Part shown: one piece after another, positions 16,701 to 30,678 of the stretch | Layout: each line of letters starts with the position of its first letter | How positions within the stretch are numbered: position 1 is the stretch's first letter | Source of the DNA: Piscicola geometra | Lineage: Eukaryota > Annelida > Clitellata > Hirudinida > Piscicolidae | NCBI GenBank assembly: GCA_943735955.1 | Contig: OX030958.1 | Span: 4,446,318 to 4,510,317 of the forward strand | Direction of reading: 5' to 3' | Length of the DNA: 64,000 bases | Program-made: the position numbers and the translations under genes | Notes under the pieces: model-generated | Database searches by the model: none | Seen by the model: the letters and a program-made list of their open reading frames with translations, nothing else | What the model was told of the DNA's origin: nothing

Positions 16701-19700
16701 AGGGCGCTAATCAGTGGACCAATCAGAAAGCAGTGGGCGTGTCACGTGATATTTACGCTCATCAAAGTCTTTATTTGCGCTTTATTCGAAAGTAAATAAA
16801 AAGGTATTTTCTTAAATAATTAAAGAGATAATGATGCATACTAATGAGGCGGGTGGTTCTGAAGGCCCCTGAAGGCGAACCTAAGGTTTGAAGGAAGTCA
16901 TCGAAGAACTAGGAGACTGATGGAGTGTTGGAAGAAGATGATGCTGATGGTTACGGGGGGGGGGTGCTGACGGAGATGATAGTGGAGTAAAAAGACGAGG
17001 AAGAAAGGTCTAAAGTATATAGGCCCACAGTATACTGATCTACAGTGTATATATAATCAAATAAACACCATGCAAGGCCATAAGACACCAGGAAGAGAAG
17101 TTAGTGCCAAAAGATGAGGTTCAACGAGAGGACTGAAGGTCACAGAGAAATGGAGGAACTACAAAAGAGTGAGCCACTGAGACATGCATGGAAGCCTCAT
17201 TGGCCTCCACGAGGAATCTGTCTCGAGAATGGAGTGGCGACGATGAATCTTCGAAACGAGATGACGTTTCAATGCCTATGACGTCACAATGATGATGGTG
17301 ACGTCACAATGATGGGCACTTGGGGCACTTGAAATGGTTACGCAAGCCTGCATTAAAGCTATCTGGCGTGGTTTGAGGAGGAGGTGTGTTGGTGTTGTGG
17401 AAGCCTTGGAAGGGTGTCAATGGAGTTTGTGGTTGCTGAGACTGTCAACTGCGTGTGGAACTTATGTTTTTCTGTTTTCTCAGATTTTAAAGACTATTGC
17501 TCTTTTTCTTTATTCAAAAATTCACTAAGGCAACTCGATGAAACAGAAATCGGAAATAATTTTTAAAAATCATGATCGAGACTTTGAAAGTTTCAGAGTT
17601 TCAGGCGTTGGAAGGAGCGCCTCACGCCATCAGCGGCATTAGCGAAGATTAAGGTAATCTCAAACGGCTGCCATCGCAAGTCTTTTGAACTTCCGAGCAA
17701 GTTTTCAATGGAAAATTCTAATTGTGCATGAATGTCAGGAGAAATTATTCTATGGCAGAAGAATTTAAGAAAAAAAATTGAGAATTTGTGGGATTTATTG
17801 AGTCGCGTGGAGGCTGCAAGCACTCAGAAATGATTTGCTATTTAAATGTTATATAAATCACATGCCGAATTAGCAGGCACGCGGGTGTGTTTGTGTGTGT
17901 GTTTGTGTGTGTGTGTATGTATGTGTGTGTGTGTGTAGGTGTATGTATGTATGTGTGTATGTGTGTGTTTGTGTTACACACTGTGTGCTTATTTAGATTT
18001 TGAAGGCGTTCACTACTCCATCACTACATCCTTTATAACTGTCTAATGAATTCTCCTTCCCGTTCAAATGCTCTCACTGCATCCTCCCTCTATTGAACGT
18101 TGATTGCTCTTTCCTGGCGTGCACTGCTCTAGAACGTCTCGCAGCAAATCTTAGTATTTGAAAGCTAATCAGTATGTTGTGCCTAATCATCATCTACATC
18201 CAAATCATCGTCATCATTATCATTGTCGTCATCATTATCATTGTCGTCATCATTATCATTGTCGTCATCATTATCATTGTCGTCATCATTATCATTGTCG
18301 TCATCATTATCATTGTCGTCATCATTATCATTGTCGTCATCATTATCATTGTCGTCATCATTATCATTGTCGTCATCATTATCATTGTCGTCATCATTAT
18401 CATTGTCGTCATCATTATCATTGTCGTCATCATTATCATTGTCGTCATCATTATCATTGTCGTCATCATTATCATTGTCGTCATCATTATCATTGTCGTC
18501 ATCATTATCATTGTCGTCATCATTATCATTGTCGTCATCCTTATCAACCTCCTCATCAATCTCATCACCATCATCATCATCATCAGAACTTTATCTTGTC
18601 ACTTCAATCAATCATCAACTTTTGATCATTTGAAACGCAAGGATTGCACGAGCATCAAACTTTCAAGTTGTCGGTCGAGATATCTTGCATGAAGACGAAG
18701 ATTCTCTCAATAATTTGGGCAATTAAAGATGGATGGCATGACGGAGCAGAAAGAAGAGATTTAATAAGATGCTGATGGGGAGGGGGAAGGGGAGAAGTGC
18801 AGATGATGATGATGGCAATGATGATTATTATTACGATAAGAGGCGCAATGATGACGATGATAATCACCCACCTTAGCGACCTCATCTGCCAACTCTCCTC
18901 CAACAACCACTCACACCAATACCACTCCATTTGCTCAACATTCATTCGGCACCACTGCAGCACTCTTTCTTCGTTCCCCCTTGTAACCTCCATGTCGTGT
19001 TTCTGTAACAACCACCATGTTATATCTGCATAAAAAAACCCATAAATCTACTCTATTTTGTCACTAAACAGTCACAAACGCCACCGCCACGCAGAACGAT
19101 CTTCACGAGTTTCCAGCAGGACGAACTGGAGCGATCGTTCAAGGAGGCGCACTACCCCGACGTCAACCAGCGAGAAGTGCTGTCCATCCGAACCAGTTTG
19201 CCTGAGGATCGTATACAGGTGTGAGGGAGTTGTTTGTGTGGTGCGGTGCTGTGGTAATGTTGCACAGTGTTGCACAGTGTTGTGAAGATATGATGAAATT
19301 TTGTTTGTTCGCAGCCTTCACCCCACTTTCCACCATACCCCTTCCTTTCAACATTCCACCACATGACTTTCACCGATCCCACTTTCCCACAACGACGACA
19401 CAGGTGTGGTTCCAGAACAGACGAGCCAAGTGGAGGAAGACGGAGAAGACGTGGGGCAAGAGCAGCATCATGGCGGAGTATGGTCTGTACGGCGCCATGG
19501 TCAGACATTCGCTGCCCCTGCCTGAGACCATCCTGCAGACCGCCAAGGATGGCATTGAGAGTTCATGTGCTCCTTGGCTGCTGGGTGAGGGGTGAAGAGG
19601 GCTTGGTTTTGGAGGTTTGGTGATGAATGCATGGGCGCCATTTTGGTTTTTGAATACATTTTCAAGTTGCAAAAAAAAGATTGGGGTTGTTTGCATTGGT

Positions 19701-19864
19701 GCATGATGATTAGTTGGAGAGAAGATGCTTGAAGGGGATTGGCTGATTGAATGGTTTGTGCATTCCCAACAGGAATTCAGAAGTCTCAGGTGTTCAGCAA
19801 GGTGGAGGAGGAGGCGAGGAGCAGCTGCAGTGGCGGCGCTGCTGATGGTGCAAAAACAAAGTGA
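13787..19864 (+). CDS. VSX2: VSX/CHX10-family homeobox transcription factor with CVC domain
   Basis: Paired-like homeodomain factor of the visual-system homeobox family, nuclear, acting in photoreceptor/interneuron development in known animals. Exons 13787-15311, 16215-16347, 19095-19218, 19404-19584 and 19773-19864 are in phase and total 684 aa. The N-terminus is Asn-rich. An octapeptide/eh1 repressor motif ([10 protein letters not shown]) lies near residue 180. A basic stretch ([12 protein letters not shown]) enters the homeodomain, about residues 549-608, with Gln50 in [12 protein letters not shown]. The CVC domain follows at about 611-657 ([20 protein letters not shown] through SSCAPWLLG). 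The tail is short ([15 protein letters not shown]). The order octapeptide-homeodomain-CVC is diagnostic of VSX; VSX1 versus VSX2 cannot be settled. Compared with vertebrate VSX2 (about 360 aa) the N-terminus is greatly expanded by Asn, Pro and Ser runs. The start ATG is the first in the long open frame. Confidence 0.95.
16667..16749. promoter_or_regulatory. Motif cluster in VSX intron 2: two TCACGTGA, CRE-like and CCAAT
   Basis: Two perfect TCACGTGA palindromes (16667-16674 and 16742-16749) flank a CRE-like ATTACGTCA and ACCAATCAG. TCACGTGA is the E-box preferred by MITF/TFE bHLH-zip factors. This might be an enhancer or a cryptic promoter; only motif matches support it. Confidence 0.35.
18208..18540. 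repeat. 18-bp minisatellite, about 18 near-identical copies, in VSX intron 2
   Basis: The unit GTCGTCATCATTATCATT is repeated about 18 times with no variation that I can see. The length is a multiple of 3, so the array is open in several frames on both strands, but it sits within an intron. Confidence 0.95.
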
Positions 19865-21199
19865 AGATTTGGAAGAACAAAAAAGAGAAGATGATGATGA
19901 TGATGATGACGATGATGATGATGACGGTGATGATGATGGTTTTAATAGTGATGCTGATGATGAAAGGATGGATGATTTATGGAGGAAGACAGATATCATT
20001 AAAATATGGGAAAGATGATGTGCTCGTAATGACAGACTACTTGCATTGTTGGCGCTCTGATGAATTATTCAGCATTCATCATCATCATCACCCTCATCTC
20101 CATCAACATCCTCTTCTTCTTTTTCATTATCATCATCTTCATCACTATCATCATCACCATTAATATGATCGTCATCACATCTTCCTCCCAAACATCATCA
20201 TTATCATCTTTCATTCCTTGATTGTTATCTTCGTTTCTTCTTTTTCTCTCCATCATCCACTTTTTTCTCTTTTTTCCCCAACATTTTTCACGTCACTGCC
20301 TATTATGAGAGTGATGACGACGATGTAATAGAGAATGAAAAGGTGATGATTATGATGACAATAATAATAACAATGATGATGATTATTAAAAAGATGCTTT
20401 TTATTATTATTATTATTATGAACTGACGGTAATAATTAAATTAACAAAATACTATAAAAACAATTTCTCTTTTGCTAAGTTCATCTTGTTACGCTTCTAT
20501 CTGTACAAACTTAAGATGGCAACCACATTGTTCCGTTGGGTTGTTCATGGTGATGAATTGAGCAGCAGTAACCCGACCTGAGTGGGTATTAAGGACGTTG
20601 CAGACTGATGAGAATGTCAACCATCAGGATTATTCACCACGACTTCATTGCATCCTCCCTTGGTGTGATCGTCTTGAATCCACCAAGTCTAAAAACTTTC
20701 AACGATTCCGATTGCATTTTTAAAAAAAAATAAACGTTGAAAATATCACTGGTTCATAAATCGATAAAAAAATAATGTTAATTGAATATCTTAATTTAAT
20801 TTGTTGATTCTTTTAAACAATTAGATTAATTAATTAGTATTTATTTTTTCTAACAAATCTTGCCTACCACTTCAAATACTTTTCCCAACATCACTATCAT
20901 CGTGGATATTTTAGAAAAATCATTATCATCTCTCTCACCGCAATCATCATCAACGCTTCTTTCGTGACGAGATCTCTAGTTTCTCATAATGAGGTTATTT
21001 GTAGCTGTGCTGTTGCCATTGCGTGACCACTTCAGCTGGGCATTGTCATCATCACCATCTCAGCTGGCCATCGTCATCATCACCATCTCAGCTGGGCATC
21101 GTCATCATCACCATCTCAGCTGGGCATCGTCATCATCACCATCGCAGCTGGGCTTCGTCATCATCACCATCTCAGCTGGGACATCATCACCATCATCAC
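19865..21199. other. VSX 3' flank, low complexity
   Basis: GAT/ATC-rich simple sequence (19890-20400) and AT-rich DNA. A 28-bp tandem repeat lies at 21033-21190. No gene supported. Confidence 0.5.
21033..21190. repeat. 28-bp tandem repeat (about 5.5 copies)
   Basis: Units begin CAGCTGGGCATCGTCATCA and end TCACCATCT, with single-base differences. Each contains an E-box CAGCTG. Confidence 0.85.
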
Positions 21200-21385
21200 C
21201 AACTAGGGAGGCACGGTAGGTCTTGGAAGAAGCAACACACCAAGGGTTGAGTTGCACGAAGCTCTCCTGCAGCAGCAGCAACCAGTCTTGCATGTTTTTC
21301 AATGACTCCTCTTCCAAATTGGAAGTTTTAGACAGGAATAAAGAATTCGTTATGCCGTGGTAAAAGTAGCCTCTTGACTTCTTAG
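21200..21385 (-). other. Exon-like open stretch on the minus strand, unrecognised
   Basis: After an acceptor-like ATTGCAG (revcomp at 21386) the frame reads KKSRGYFYHGITNSLFLSK and then NMQDWLLLLQESFVQLNPW, ending near a donor-like TTG|GTGATG. The composition is protein-like, but I found no matching exon and no family. It may be chance. Confidence 0.25.
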
Positions 21386-21642
21386 CTGCAATGATGATGA
21401 TGATGATGATGATGAGAAGAAGAAGGAAGAGGAAGGGGATGAGGATGATGATTATGATAATGATGAGAGACAACACTTTCGTTTATTTTATTTTAACCAA
21501 TCGTCAAAAGGATCAGTTGCAGTTAGTCTCAAAATAGGTTTCAGCTTTAAAAATATTGGAAAAATACAATTTCATTACAACTAAAAAAATGTCAACTTGA
21601 ATAAAAAAAATAATATTATGATTATCAATAACATTTAAATCT

Positions 21643-21856
21643 TCATGGGTTTTTCCAGCAAGTCTGGCACTCAGTGCACCTTTCCCCTCGTACACTTTTG
21701 AAATGCCTCTCTTCGTTCCTGTTGGAGTCAAATTTCTCAGTCATGTTTTGAGCAGCACCAAAGTCTTTAGGCCTTCAAGAATTCCCGCTGTGTTTCTTCA
21801 CGATAAATCGTCTGCTGATCGTGAGTCACTGTTCCGTTGTGTCTGCTTCTTGCCAT
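21643..21856 (-). pseudogene. Small unrecognised coding-like segment with an apparent +1 frameshift
   Basis: From ATG 21856 the frame reads MARSRHNGTVTHDQQTIYRE and continues ETQREFLKA before TAA at 21769-21767. A second frame beginning just there (KDFGAAQNMTEKFDSNRNEE, to TGA 21645-21643) looks like its continuation; one extra C near 21770 would explain the break. The joined product would be about 70 aa. Downstream, an AATAAA on the minus strand near 21484 could end the transcript. Two other frames in the same DNA also look weakly coding, so the choice of frame is unsure. It could be a sequence error, a decayed gene or a chance ORF. Confidence 0.3.
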
Positions 21857-22067
21857 GATGTGGGATGCTTTCAAAGCGTCTCATCTAGAACTCGTTTCAT
21901 AAATAAACTGATAAAAAAATGTTTTTAAATAATAGTTTTTAATACCCTCAATCCATCTCTAAATTTAGAATTCTAAGTGAGGTAGTTTAGTGAGAAAAGT
22001 TCTAAGCATACCTCTGAAGTGCATGCACTCATTATTTTAATCTTTACAAACTCAACTTGTACACCAG

Positions 22068-24598
<2,531 letters not shown>

Positions 24599-24777
24599 CC
24601 GACAGCAGGAATGCTACCATGATCACGAAATGCTACATAACCCCCACTATTTAAACTTTTCAAACACACAATAGGATCCTTTTGAGGCTTGCAAGTTGTT
24701 GGAAGTCTGTTGTTGCCATCAGTCAACAATGGCCATTCAACTGGTGGCGCCTCAGTTGCGTGCCTTGGCGCGTTATA

Positions 24778-24783
24778 AATAAA
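24778..24783 (+). terminator. AATAAA poly(A) signal of ACAD8
   Basis: Hexamer 180 nt after the stop codon. It is embedded in a GCC-TTGGCGC-GTTATAAATAAA stretch that resembles the tail of dispersed repeats. Confidence 0.5.
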
Positions 24784-25282
24784 CATTCTTATTATTATTG
24801 TTATAAATCTGAACAAAAAATGTATTTTTCAATTGTCTACTTTTATCAAACAGTTTTGATCATTGAAATGTCTTTACACTTTAAAAATATTTTATCAGGT
24901 GCTTTTAAATATTTAGGTGTTACTTTTTTCTTGAGTTTGAAATTTTTCTAGAGCCCCATTTTAAATGTAAAGGATAAACAATACTTGAAGATTATCATTA
25001 TGGTAGGCACTGTAATAGGCAGCTTCAAAATGCAGTGTCTTTCATTTGACATTTAAAATCAATGACTTTGTAAATACAGCAGCCACTCTGCAATGAGGTG
25101 TGCAAAGACAACTTGAATCTCAAATATCACAGTGTAAGTTTTTAACAGGGTTGTATTGCAAGCCATGTGATTTTGCATTAGGAATAAAATCTTCAAAACA
25201 GCAAATAAATCGGAAAATCTTCACCAATGCAACCAACAAAGAAATAGATTGATGAAATGTTCCCCTCTCCCTTTGAGAGCAC

Positions 25283-25652
25283 TCAAACTTTAAAGCCCAT
25301 CTTGCGCATGCATTCCTTGTGAGCCTCAATCAGCTTCTGGCACTTCTCTTCCCCCTTCTCTGCAATGCTTCATGATGAAAAGTGCAATGGAGTTTGTTTG
25401 ATGAGAGGGTCAAGAAATGGAAGTGAAATTTATGAAAGGTAAAAATTCTTTGTTAGGTTTATTTGATAACTTAAGCCCGCAGAAAGTGTGTTTATAAAAA
25501 GACATAATCATTTATAACTGTATGAAAAAAGATTAAACTTGAAAGCAATTGACACACCATTCATCCCTGGGTTTCCTTGTCTCTGGACAGGCACAACATG
25601 GTTTCAGCTTCTTATCGCCGTCTCCCTTCGGTTCCACGGGGGGTTCTTCCAT
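25283..25652 (-). CDS. COX17: Cytochrome c oxidase copper chaperone COX17
   Basis: Mitochondrial intermembrane-space copper chaperone that passes Cu(I) to SCO1 and COX11 for complex IV assembly. Coding exons 25558-25652 and 25283-25367 give 59 aa (human 63). The sequence contains the copper motif KPCCACPE and the twin CX9C frame (CPETRKPRDEC and CQKLIEAHKEC), ending MRKMGFKV. The start is the ATG at 25652 (MEEPPVEPK), preceded by 33 bp of exon to an acceptor at 25685. A 5' noncoding exon with donor CTG|GTGAGC ends at 26411. Joining it in any coding phase gives stops, which supports the 25652 start. Convergent with ACAD8. Confidence 0.95.
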
Positions 25653-25685
25653 CTTTGAACCTACTGCTCGCCTACTGAATGGTTC

Positions 25686-27159
25686 CTGGAGAGATTTAGT
25701 CAGAGTAAAAAAAAACAGAACTGAAATAGTTTTAAAAAAGACTTTAAAAAGTATACGCGATCACCTATAAAACTTGATTGACCGTTGCTTTTCTAGCGAT
25801 CTCTTAACCTTGTATTTAAAGTTATCATTCAAAAACTAAAAAGCCAAAAGTAAACTCGGTTTTTAATGGTAAAAAATTTACGAATCTAGTAACCAGATAC
25901 TTATATTTTTCTACTCAAATCTTTTTGTTTAATTAATAAGCAATAAAAAACTTTAAAGTGCTGTTGATAAATAACATTCATTCAATTCCAATGACAGCCC
26001 TCTGATCGAGGCATTCATGATAAGTGAGATTGAACTGCGAAGACAACTTTAGAATGCTCTTACGTATTTCTTAACTGGGACTAGTCAGACATCTTCGTTC
26101 CTTTCAACCATCAGTCAGAAACGTTCATTTGCATGCTTTTGACACCTTTCACTTCTCACAATCTCATGTCTGTTCTGTAGAGATGCCGATATGATGGATT
26201 ATTCGTCGTAGGATTCAAATTATACCACATATCAATCAACACTTTTGTAATTTGTAAAATATTTATGTTCTTTTTATACATTGCATGAACGAACGAATTC
26301 AGAAAATGGAGTTGCGTCTCACACCAAATTGAAATATTTTTTGGCTGATTTTCTGTAATAACAAACTCTACAAACACGGCGCTTTATTTATTTCGACGAT
26401 TTTTGCTCACCAGCTAGTGGCGTCGCCGTGGTGGGAGGAGCAATGCCTGTTGGAGCTGCAAGTCGACGTGCATCCGTGCGAAGAATAATCTAAGTTAAAT
26501 AATGAGCATAGAATGGTTGAAATTTTCCTTGCAAGCACTAAGAAGACACAAGTGTGGGGAGGGACATTTACTAGGAGATTAAGACGGCCATTAAAAAGCC
26601 ATTAAGTTGTATTTGTGAGATGATTCGAAATGAGAGGCAGCTCATGTGAAAGGTGCCTTGCGTAATTGGAAAAAATCAAAAAATAAATTCTGTAAAGTCT
26701 TCAAAAATTCTGCAAATTAAAAGTAGAATCATAACAGATCAAGCTTCTGAAAAACGAAAAATGAGCATCAGTTTAAGGGCAATAACGGCATTCTTGAACC
26801 AGACAGACGCATGCATTACTAAATAAAATGCATTTATATACAATAAATAATTACATGATGTGTCAAAACATATCACAAGGACGATAGTTTTGCATTAACA
26901 GTCAGTGAGGAATGGAGATTTGAAGGCAAGTAAGAAATCAAGTGGATGAAGAAGGCAGCGTTTGAAGCCGTTCGTTGATTGCAGTTGAAAATGCCGCATG
27001 GAAAACGAATCGAAGAAAAAGAGCAGAACTAAAATCTTGCTCGCAGACGCATCTGAGAAGCCGTCAAATGTCAAAGAAAACGTGTCAAGGTCAATCACTG
27101 CACCCTCTAGTGTCCTCAACAATCCCTTCTGTGACTGCACATCAGCAGCAGGATGATCA
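25686..27159. other. COX17 5' intron/leader and MITF 3' flank
   Basis: AT-rich non-coding sequence. The COX17 noncoding exon lies at about 26412-26470. The rest (26480-27159) is presumably the 3'UTR and flank of the bHLH-zip gene. No other gene seen. Confidence 0.5.
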
Positions 27160-29619
27160 TTAGGACTCGGGACTGCAAAGGGAGGGGTCGGAGAAGATGG
27201 CGAAGAAAGAAAGGTCGAGTTCATCGATGCAGCACAAGTTCTCGCCGTTGGAGGAGCTGAAGGCGGAGGAAAGGGTCGAGAAGTCATCGATGGCTTCGGG
27301 CAGTGCAAGGGGGTCCTGAGGCTGCAGTGGGGGTGGTGGTGGCTTGGAGTCTGTGTGCACCATGAAGTCGTTGTGGTCGTTGTGGTCTGGATAAGTGTCG
27401 TATCGTCTGATTGACTTCATTTCGGTGTCGTTGTTGTAGAAGTTGTTGTTGTTGTTGTTGAGATATGGACTGGTGTAGGCCTGATGGAAGTCGTGCATTT
27501 CTACCATTGGCTCTTCTTTTTTAACGATGTTGTTGTGGTTGTAGTTGTGGCTGTTGTGGTTGTTGTTGATGTTGTTGATGTTGTAGTTGAATTGGGAAGA
27601 CTTGCTGATGAGTTGTTGGAGTTGATCTGGAGTCATGAACGTTGGTGAGTTCTCTTTCTTCATCGCCTGCAATGGTAGTGAGAGGATTTTTGGTAAACAT
27701 TTCAATAAATGCTTTGGTGTGATCTCAAATTATAAAGAAAACTCCTTGAGTCGTCAATACAGTACAATGTATTAAAGTGCAATACAATGTAGTACACTTC
27801 AGAAAAGTAAAATACATTAAAATGCAGTATAATGCAGTACAACATAGTACAATGTAATACAGTACTTTTGAGACTGAGATTGACTCAAGCGAGCGGGAAA
27901 GCTGTGACAACCTCTCAGACACACGACACATCCAAAAAACGGACCTCTAGTTGCATCTGAAGCTGGTCATTAGCTTCCTTGAGTCTCTTGTTCTCCTGCA
28001 GCAGTTTCTCCTTGATCGCCTGAGAATCCTGCAGCATCTTGATGTACTCAATCGCCGTCTGCAAGATGGCGCCTTTCTTGTTTAGTTGGTCACTGTGAGG
28101 GGTGGTGAAGAGAAAAGGTGAAGAGAAGAAGGTGGCTGGTGATGAAGAGTTTTGAGAAGCGATGATGAAGATGGGTGGTTGGTGGTCAAGTCACATCTTA
28201 ACCTAATAAGTGTCCCAATTTTAAAATTCAATCGATTTTGGATGTGTTAATGCGTAAATTTTGTCGCGAAAAGGTGTTTGATATGTTTGTTTGTGGGTTG
28301 AAAGGTGTGCATGCAGTGTGAACACACGTTCTCAAACCACGTTCAATTAACAGGCGGTCAGCTGAAGCGGCCTCACAGGTACGAAGTACGCATGTATGTA
28401 TGAGAAGTTTGATCAAAATCCCCTGCGTCGTTTAACGCGAGAGAATGCATTGCAACGGGACACGATTAGAAACAAGAGGATGAATTAGGATTGGCAATAC
28501 AAAGTTACAGTACAATGCAGTGGCATTATGTCCAACAATGACTCGATAAAACAATGGGACGATTAAAAACAATTGCGTAATGCAATATAATGGTTCAATA
28601 CAATTGAGCATAACACCAGTGTGCTTAGAAGCTTCTTCAAATTAATAATCATCATCTTCATCATCATTTACATTTCGAAAATGTCACAATGATGCTTTGA
28701 AACTCACAACTCGTAAGGCGGCAGCATGCGACCGATGATGGAGATGCAGTCGTTGATCTTGTACCTCCGCCGCTTCTCGACTGGAGGGGTTGGTGCTCAT
28801 CGTTTTAACGCAACGAAGATTTTTGCAAAAACGTCGCCAAAGTATGCTCTATAATTTTACAATTAAATAATGGTTAATCACGCAAATAAACGTGAAGATA
28901 ACAACTTTAAATAGGACATATTAGAATTAATGAGAAGCTAGAAGAAGTGCCAACTCTTGTTGTGGTTGTCTTTCTTGACCCTCTCTTTCTCCCACTTCTT
29001 CCTTTCTTCGGCACTCATGCACGGAGGAGGTTCTTCCTTTCGGCGGCCTCCCCTGTAAGGTTTCATGGGGCTTTGAGCACCAGGGGGTTGGAATGGCTGT
29101 CTCCGGGAGGGTCGGGGAGAGGAGGTGGGAGAGTAATTGGGCGACTCTGGTGTGGTGCTTGTAGAGGTTCTTGCCAGTGTTCCTCTGTTTCCTCGTGTGC
29201 CCCGTGTGTTAATTTTGTGTGCTTCAAAGTGGGACTGTTTCTGGAAGGCTGTGAAGTTGTCAGCGAGGAAAGCCCCTGGAGAGTCCTGTGTGGTTGGTGG
29301 AAGAAGGTGCTTAAGTGGGTTGCTTGTTGCGAGTGTGTTTATCCAACTAGAAGTTTTAAATTGCAACACATTCAAAACGGATGCCTAGATGAAAGGCTAT
29401 CAGTCCATTTAATTAAGATGACCATAGAGCTTGCTAAAAAGTCATAGCCCATTGTGGAAGAGTCAAAGGTATAAAAAGGGGTGCAAAAGAGACGTTCCAA
29501 AGGAATAAGATACTCACCTGCAAGGGTTCCGACAGGCAACTCAGGCTGTAGTTGTTGGTGCAGCCTTCAAACCTCGAGAAGTCTTCGACCTGGTCGAGAG
29601 ATTTTCGCTTCAATGCCAT
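27160..29619 (-). CDS. MITF: MITF/TFEB-like bHLH-leucine-zipper transcription factor
   Basis: MiT/TFE family member that binds CANNTG E-boxes as a dimer. Exons 29518-29619, 28955-29285, 28708-28780, 27945-28092 and 27160-27666 are phase-consistent (386 aa). The basic region KKDNHNKIEKRRRYKIND matches the TFE signature KKDNHN followed by IERRRRFNIND and keeps the E-box-reading His, Glu and Arg. Helix 2 is KGAILQTAIEYIKMLQ, and the zipper continues KEKLLQENKRLKEANDQLQ. The C-terminal exon is Asn-rich, then Pro-rich, then Ser/Asp-rich and ends SDPSLCSPES. The N-terminal exon begins MALKRKSLDQVEDF. Divergence in the HLH loop (CISIIGRMLPPYEF) means it cannot be assigned to MITF, TFEB or TFE3 individually. 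A TATA-like box lies 45 bp upstream of the start, and an alternative first exon at 29945-30130 also joins in phase. Confidence 0.88.
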
Positions 29620-29662
29620 GATTCAAAAAGTTTACTTGATCTCGCTCGCTTTTGGAGAAGGC

Positions 29663-29671
29663 TTATATAGC
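29663..29671 (-). promoter_or_regulatory. TATA-like box upstream of MITF exon 1
   Basis: CTATATAAG on the minus strand, about 45 bp 5' of the ATG at 29619. No acceptor is visible between it and the ATG, so this exon is probably a true first exon with a short leader. Confidence 0.5.
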
Positions 29672-29944
29672 TTTCACAAAATCAATTTTTCGTAACAGAC
29701 ACTGCTTAATTTGTCTGTGAAGAAGTGTCACTCGAAGTGTGACAAAGTGTCACTTAATGCAGGCAGTCTCCAAGGCATTTGAGCGTCTTTGCAAGCAGAC
29801 TTAATCCTCTGGAGCTTGGCTCAGCATGACAGCAGCCTAACCAACTGCAGTGCTCAACAACATCACTAATGGAGTAACTTCAAGCGAGAGATATCACCAC
29901 CACAAGTGAAGTGAACGACTTATGCGATCGCTTTAAGGACTCAC

Positions 29945-30130
29945 CTCGCTGTTGTGGTTGCTCGAGGTGGCTAGCGACTGTGGACTGTACTCTGCATCTG
30001 CCACTTCGTAGCCCATCTTGTTGTTGCTGCTGTGGTGGCGTTGGTGGTGGTGGTGGTCGTGGTGGTAGGGTTGTTGTAGTGGGTAGTTATAGTTGTGACT
30101 TGAGAAGTTAACAGTGGTGAGTGGTGGTGG
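29945..30130 (-). CDS. Alternative upstream exon of the MITF/TFE gene
   Basis: An open frame of exactly 62 codons after an acceptor-like CCTGTCAG, ending with a strong donor GAG|GTGAGTCC. It reads LTTVNFSSHNYNYPLQQPY, then HHSSNNKMGYEVADAEYS and SPQSLATSSNHNSE. The donor is phase 0, the same as the MALKRK exon, so it can splice to the exon at 29285. An in-frame ATG lies at 30016. It could be a first exon with a start at 30016 or an internal exon of a longer isoform. Confidence 0.55.
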
Positions 30131-30599
30131 CTGACAGGTGGTGGTGATGGAAGGAGGGTGACGACGATAATTAGGATTTGAAATGATGATTGCAAGGTTG
30201 TGATAAGGAAGATGGCGATAATGGTTTTGGTAATGATGATGCTGACAGTGGTTTGGGTAATAGTGATGCTTATTAAACTGATGGTGATAATGCCTCTGAT
30301 TATAATGGTGATGATGTATCGATGATTACAGAAATTATGAGAATGACATGACGGTGATGAAGATGATGATAATGATGGTGGTGGTGACATCTTTTTACAC
30401 GACTGAAGTAAGACGAGTTTGTGGCGCAACGTGGCTACTCCCAGCAAACCTCCACGGACTCTAAAAGTTCAAAGAACAACTTGCAAACACAAACTTCTCA
30501 AAGACAAACTGCCGAACATGTTAAGTTCCTGAAAGAACTAGCTAGAACTTGTAACGAAATGTGCCTTCCATAATGGAGAATGGTCAACCGTATACATGA

Positions 30600-30678
<79 letters not shown>

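Noticed and set aside
26412..26473. Coding first exon for COX17 (frame APTGIAPPTTATPLA)
   Set aside because: No ATG in that frame, and splicing to 25685 in that phase hits a TAG; the exon is taken as 5'UTR.
28938..28954. Extension of MITF exon 2 to its ORF end
   Set aside because: Splicing at 28955 (A|GTTGGC) restores the bHLH basic region in phase; the extension is intronic.
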